Origin: an uncultured Eubacteriales bacterium
GTDB lineage: Bacteria; Bacillota; Clostridia; Oscillospirales; UMGS1783
Assembly (NCBI GenBank): GCA_934456365.1
Contig: CAKSHC010000003.1
Coordinates: 1-64,000, forward strand
Length of the DNA: 64,000 nucleotides
Direction: 5' to 3'
The notes under the pieces are model-generated. The model saw only the letters and a list, made by a program, of their open reading frames with translations, had not been told where the DNA came from and ran no database searches. Numbering within the stretch: position 1 is the stretch's first letter; each line of letters begins with the position of its first letter. The position numbers and the translations under genes are program-made. Shown piece by piece: positions 61,101 to 64,000 of this stretch.

Positions 61101-62354
61101 GGCGGCCTGCTTGACCGCTATCAGGAATTCGTGACGGCTCTCGCCGCTCAGATGGACGGCACGGAAGACACTGTCTTCTGCTCGACCCTGACCCCGATGA
61201 CCCCGGATCCCGAAACCGGTGCCGATATTCCCAACAACAACGTGAACCGCTACAACCCGCTGCTGCGGGAGCGCATCACCAGGATGGCCGCGGAAGGCCT
61301 CCCGGTGGTGGAAAACGACAACAACTCCGCCTGCGACACCCGCGAATCCGACCTCTCTTCGGACCGCATCCATCTCTCGGCGCAGGGCTATTCCAAGGTG
61401 GCTCAGCGCTATGCCGAGTCCATCAGGATGGTCTATGAAGCCACCGGCGTCAAGCGCTCCTATGAGGTTTTCCTCAACGCCGCAAACGGCATGGGCATGT
61501 CCTACACCAATAAGCCTTACTACAACGGCAACTTCACCTTCTCCCTGGAGATCCCCGCCAACCTCACCGGCACTCCCGTGGTCAAGGTCAACGGCCAGCC
61601 GGTGGCTGCCCAGGGCGGCGCCTACACCGTGACCGGCGTGACCGAGGATCTGGAGATCGAGGTGACCGGCCTTACGGTCAAGACCTTCAAGGTGACCGTT
61701 CCCGAGGTGGAGGGTCTCAACCATGAGATCATCAACGTCGGAACCGGCGAGGCCGCCACGCTGCCCGCTCCTTACGGAACGCAGCTCGACCTGCGCTTCT
61801 GGCTCGACGAGCCCTATGACCAGTCCGAGCTTTCGGTCAAGGTCAACGGCGAGCCGATGGAGATGAGGAAGAATGACTTCGGGACCTACTACCTCTCGCT
61901 CGGCGAGCTGACCGAGGATAAGACGGTCGAGATCGACGGGGTGGCTCTCAATATCTGGAATGTCACCGAGGGCGCAAATTCCTCCTTCATGGTGGGCGAG
62001 GGCGAAGACCTCACTCTGGTCACCGACAACCCCTATATCCGTCCCAACCTGATCACGCTCGACGGGCGCGAGCTCACCGAGGGCGAGGATTATGAGGCGG
62101 TCGTAACGGAAAGCGACACCTTCAACATCATCCTCAAGAAGGCCTTTATCGATTCTCTGGAGGCGGGCGAATATGGCCTCGGCATCCATTATCCCAACGG
62201 GCTTGCCGAAACCACCCTCACCATCACGGCTCCTCCCGCGCCGCCCACTCCTCCGACCTCTGCGGAAGCCGCTCCGGCGGTCTTTGCAGGCCTCGGGCTG
62301 CTGGCTGTGATCGGCCTGGGCTCGGCGCTCGTCCTTCGCAAGAAGACCAGATAA
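58128..62354 (+). CDS. SGNH/GDSL hydrolase surface protein, 1,408 aa
   Basis: The start is MKVGKK at 58128 (AAAGGAGG, 8 nt). A signal peptide (about 1-35) is followed by four complete and one partial repeat modules (about 38-740), different in sequence from those of the 1,050-aa protein: VVRIRFSKPV, LSIKFTGGM, VVFTFSAPV, AKVTFSEGI. The beta-trefoil-like domain starts near 742. The SGNH hydrolase has Ser872 (GDSITWG), GINDI and Asp1079/His1082. The Ig-like domains, transmembrane helix and RKKTR tail are the same as in the 49284 gene. The N-terminal half is therefore unique and the C-terminal half shared, a mosaic. Confidence 0.9.
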   Translation: MKVGKKVLALLLTACMIIGLSAVMILPGTGARAAENPEAVSAEFISDKVVRIRFSKPVWDNGAPRGALLRVISNMESQNLQRPAPRNVAPAQNDHCQYGGELKIVKTGEGVTAETIDGKDYSDTYDWTISGPWSLGMILMTVQPGGQYEGCTLAMCIEESNVGTDGAVVAVLQDKDGNFLKATKNNGGAWDDCYIPIYCSNTEFAIQSVYWISDNQLSIKFTGGMVDQSGAPWWLRVLKEDGTLLEGVAWGFWADLDGGMDYGMRSLKSDDPAKSAPSYQNTVKPVLEANPGSKLIFCVEDSNQTGYIETYRSRATGQLLKADRVIEGHDAATCEVTNPDTGLRLLKTQLGGDNQVVFTFSAPVGNYAGYNCGIYPINAETGEALMDPTTTYWPVSNFAYSQDNQLVGTIYVPGHEGDSAWVQSFAAVRNYVQGLHPGVKIAFVAFMREVNRGPVFYIVSGNGRMEGLWEAGNMKNYVVANKAGSGAVGDSCEAVLDEDGITIKSVETISANVAKVTFSEGIAEGLLTGGSQTGKFFCFLNDQNILQSKDNNQKDWYQWSLNWTATDDPAVWYCVTSVNLYTLAEEIATGQYPGCHLGLRMEEVDRDKRTDLNGLVDNVTSLDGLTVAKGNQGPGWWDGLYASVTITPKAMAAVPQSSSKLIVKFSAPVKLNVTTPGVTPVDAVNGYSAVWQFDLGSDTDWSTYVLELEASEFISATGTGNAATSLKTTSDFTDADLGNVILGEDFNGTYNFMNADTGRSLMVGDTDEITITAAGSPNVFTFKIGDKFVDLSGNQPTLVDDSRAYVIRLNNSKGRYQILLNSNALVTDSDRGSSNAAELDLLSDDVNLMQTGWYLTRSGEQRPLRVMPVGDSITWGVNPDQGAPYYGYRAELSTLLLDYFGRVVFVGDQVTTMETLDSSILTRHFGYSGYTVKKVNANYQPDFWGNGSSIYLPATVDKYLPDVACLMLGINDIGAMGLWNTNINTKNYTDQGGLLDRYQEFVTALAAQMDGTEDTVFCSTLTPMTPDPETGADIPNNNVNRYNPLLRERITRMAAEGLPVVENDNNSACDTRESDLSSDRIHLSAQGYSKVAQRYAESIRMVYEATGVKRSYEVFLNAANGMGMSYTNKPYYNGNFTFSLEIPANLTGTPVVKVNGQPVAAQGGAYTVTGVTEDLEIEVTGLTVKTFKVTVPEVEGLNHEIINVGTGEAATLPAPYGTQLDLRFWLDEPYDQSELSVKVNGEPMEMRKNDFGTYYLSLGELTEDKTVEIDGVALNIWNVTEGANSSFMVGEGEDLTLVTDNPYIRPNLITLDGRELTEGEDYEAVVTESDTFNIILKKAFIDSLEAGEYGLGIHYPNGLAETTLTITAPPAPPTPPTSAEAAPAVFAGLGLLAVIGLGSALVLRKKTR

Positions 62355-62398
62355 CCCGATCCAGTAAGAGGTGCGGCAGATGCCGCACCTCTTTTCTT
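61163..62398 (+). repeat. 1.24-kb near-identical direct repeat, copy B
   Basis: Copy B of the segment at 51245-52480, same strand, no gaps. It covers the last part of the SGNH domain, the Ig-like domains, the anchor and the terminator. Confidence 0.9.
62366..62393 (+). terminator. terminator of the second SGNH gene
   Basis: The stem is the same as at 52448-52475, followed by a T-rich tail. Confidence 0.9.
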
Positions 62399-62440
62399 TT
62401 CGCTCTCTGAACGAGGAGCGCCTGAATTTTCACCAAGCGC

Positions 62441-62469
62441 TTGATATTTTGCAAAATCGGCGATATACT
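62441..62469 (+). promoter_or_regulatory. promoter of the AAA/DUF4143 gene
   Basis: TTGATA (62441-62446) and TATACT (62464-62469), 17-bp spacer. Confidence 0.7.
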
Positions 62470-62524
62470 ATACTGGAAAGTAAGGGGAAAATGCACCTAA
62501 GTTTCAAGTGAGCGGAGGGCGGCT

Positions 62525-63814
62525 ATGCAGAAGATCATTAAACGAAACGAATATTTGGATCGAATCCTTGCTAAAAAAGAAAATGGATTGATTAAGGTCA
62601 TTACCGGCATTCGAAGATGTGGCAAGAGCTTTCTGCTGTTTAATCTGTTTTATGATTATCTGATCGAAAGCGGAGTAAAAGAAGAACAGATCATTACGAT
62701 TGCCTTGGATGATGATACCTTTGTGAAATACCGTGATCCCGATGAACTGTCGAAATATATTCGCGGGAAAATCGTGAATTCGGATATGTACTACATTCTT
62801 ATTGATGAGGTGCAGTACGCAATCACAAAGGACGAACTTAAAAACCCTGAAAACATCCGGCTTTACAATGTGCTCAACGGTCTTATGCGGCTGCGCAACG
62901 TTGACATTTATGTGACAGGCAGCAATTCAAAAATGCTCACAAAAGATGTGCTGACTGCCTTTCGCGGCAGGGGGGATGAGGTTAAAGTTTATCCCATTTC
63001 TTTCAAAGAGTATTATTCCTTTGTGGGCGGAGATAAATCCGACGCCTATGAGGAATACGCTTTGTACGGCGGCATGCCGCTTGTTTTGGCAAAAAAGAGC
63101 GATGCGGAGAAGATGAACTATCTCCACACTCTTTTCACCGAGGTTTATTTCAAAGATATCGTGGAGCGTTATGAGATTGAGCTGCCCGATGTTCTCAATG
63201 AGCTGACGGACGACCTCTGCTCTTCCGTCGGCTCGCTGACCAATGCAAGCAAAATCGCCCATACCTTGCAAACGGTTAAAGGCATTCCGGTTTCAGGCAC
63301 AACCGTTTCCAACTATCTGAACTATCTGATGGAATCGTTCCTGTTCAGCCATGCGAAACGATACGATGTAAAAGGTAAGAAGTATTTTGAGTACCCGTCA
63401 AAGTATTATTGCACCGACATCGGACTTCGCAATGCAAGACTGAATTTCAGGCAGCAGGAAGAAACGCACATCATGGAAAACATTATATACAATGAGCTTC
63501 TATGTCGGGAGTATTCCGTTGATGTCGGCGTTGTAGAGCTTATGGAAACGAGCGCAGGGAAAAGGTCAAAAAAGCAGTGCGAGATAGATTTTGTGGTAAA
63601 TAAAGGTTCTAAAAAATACTATATTCAATCCGCGCTGAATGTTTCGGAGCCGTCAAAGCTTGAAACCGAACTCAGACCTTTGAAGAACACCAGGGATTTT
63701 TTCAAGAAGATTGTTATCAGCAAAACCTCGATGAAACCCTGGACGGATGAAGACGGAATCCTTCACCTCGGACTTTATGAGTTCTTGCTGAACGAAAATT
63801 CTCTTGATCTGTAA
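62525..63814 (+). CDS. AAA ATPase with DUF4143 domain
   Basis: A 429-aa protein. Walker A is GIRRCGKSFLLF (about 28-39), Walker B YILIDEVQ (about 90-97), and sensor YVTGSNSKML. The winged-helix/DUF4143 nuclease-like C-terminal region (from about 200) includes CTDIGLRNARLNF and EIDFVVN. The family is widespread and poorly understood; some members are linked to toxin-antitoxin-like or mobile functions. The gene is visibly richer in A/T than its neighbours, with ATT/AAA/GAT codons, suggesting acquisition by transfer. Good GGAGG ribosome binding site. Confidence 0.9.
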   Translation: MQKIIKRNEYLDRILAKKENGLIKVITGIRRCGKSFLLFNLFYDYLIESGVKEEQIITIALDDDTFVKYRDPDELSKYIRGKIVNSDMYYILIDEVQYAITKDELKNPENIRLYNVLNGLMRLRNVDIYVTGSNSKMLTKDVLTAFRGRGDEVKVYPISFKEYYSFVGGDKSDAYEEYALYGGMPLVLAKKSDAEKMNYLHTLFTEVYFKDIVERYEIELPDVLNELTDDLCSSVGSLTNASKIAHTLQTVKGIPVSGTTVSNYLNYLMESFLFSHAKRYDVKGKKYFEYPSKYYCTDIGLRNARLNFRQQEETHIMENIIYNELLCREYSVDVGVVELMETSAGKRSKKQCEIDFVVNKGSKKYYIQSALNVSEPSKLETELRPLKNTRDFFKKIVISKTSMKPWTDEDGILHLGLYEFLLNENSLDL

Positions 63815-63835
63815 ACGAAGTAAATTCCCAAAGAA

Positions 63836-63865
63836 AAAAGGCAGAGCATAATTGCTCTGCCTTTT
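63836..63865. terminator. bidirectional terminator
   Basis: AAAAGGCAGAGCA (63836-63848) pairs with TGCTCTGCCTTTT (63853-63865) between the ATPase gene and the convergent SDR gene. Confidence 0.88.
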
Positions 63866-63877
63866 CCTGCTTTTTCT

Positions 63878-64000
63878 TTATTCGGCGTCGAAATCGATAT
63901 CCTTGAAGCCGTAGATCTGCGGCCAGTCAGGCTGCGAGCCGATGGGGATGGTCACCCCGCCCTCGGCGAAGATCGTCTGCCCCACGATGAAGCGGGCGGC
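63878..64000 (-). CDS. short-chain dehydrogenase/reductase, C-terminal end only
   Basis: I translated 40 codons plus stop by hand; the rest lies beyond the window. The sequence AARFIVGQTIFAEGGVTIPI is the conserved C-terminal strand of SDR enzymes (xxxVxGQxIxVDGG). It ends YGFKDIDFDAE. Cofactor and substrate cannot be told. Confidence 0.75.
   Translation of the reverse strand, partial: AARFIVGQTIFAEGGVTIPIGSQPDWPQIYGFKDIDFDAE

Overview
The window is a chromosomal replication-origin region from a high-GC Gram-positive anaerobe of the class Clostridia, probably a gut Oscillospirales-type organism. The evidence is the Firmicutes-style gene order dnaA-dnaN-recF-remB-gyrB-gyrA, followed by mnmE, mnmG, rsmG and the noc/parA/parB locus. 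A DUF1846 protein, a paired NusG-II/Gx-transporter unit and a glycan-degrading gene set fit the same group. oriC lies around 39.4-41.3 kb. Genes to its left are mostly on the minus strand and genes to its right mostly on the plus strand, as expected if transcription follows replication outward.

Layout: 0-1.0 kb holds two helix-turn-helix genes with divergent promoters, probably the end of an integrated element abutting the 3' end of guaA. 1.1-4.7 kb is dapF-glmS-guaA, in which guaA has no glutaminase domain. 4.9-6.3 kb has a frameshifted hexapeptide acetyltransferase and a methyltransferase. 6.3-15 kb is a tight three-gene operon: a 1,936-aa repeat surface protein, a single-module relative and a lipoprotein GH36. 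15.4-20.2 kb carries GH3 and GH13 glycosidases opposite a divergent AraC regulator. 20.3-25.2 kb has rplM-rpsI, DUF1846-lplA and serS. 25.2-32.4 kb has parB-parA, an oppositely oriented noc, three parS-type sites, an unassigned structured RNA, rsmG, mnmG and mnmE. 32.5-41.3 kb is gyrA, gyrB, remB, recF, dnaN, oriC and dnaA.

Right of the origin are a GNAT gene, a hairpin-array intergenic repeat and a second AraC regulator divergent from GH20-DMT transporter. A HAD phosphatase, a second (cytoplasmic) GH36, and the NusG-II/Gx pair follow. Two large SGNH-hydrolase surface proteins at 49.3-52.4 and 58.1-62.4 kb flank a transporter/amidohydrolase pair, two tRNA-Ser genes, two lipoproteins and a radical-SAM activase. 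An AT-rich AAA/DUF4143 ATPase and a cut-off SDR gene close the window.

The main novelty candidate is a set of four surface proteins built from one repeated roughly 165-200-aa 'FSEPV...IEE...DGR' module, all ending in a transmembrane helix and basic tail without an LPXTG signal. Two of them share a promoter architecture with paired 10-bp direct repeats 22 bp apart. Two share an almost base-identical 1.24-kb 3' half, implying recent gene conversion. One sits in an operon with a secreted alpha-galactosidase-like lipoprotein. With the AraC-controlled GH3, GH13, GH20 and GH36 enzymes nearby, this looks like a glycan binding, deacylation and hydrolysis system. That functional reading is inference.
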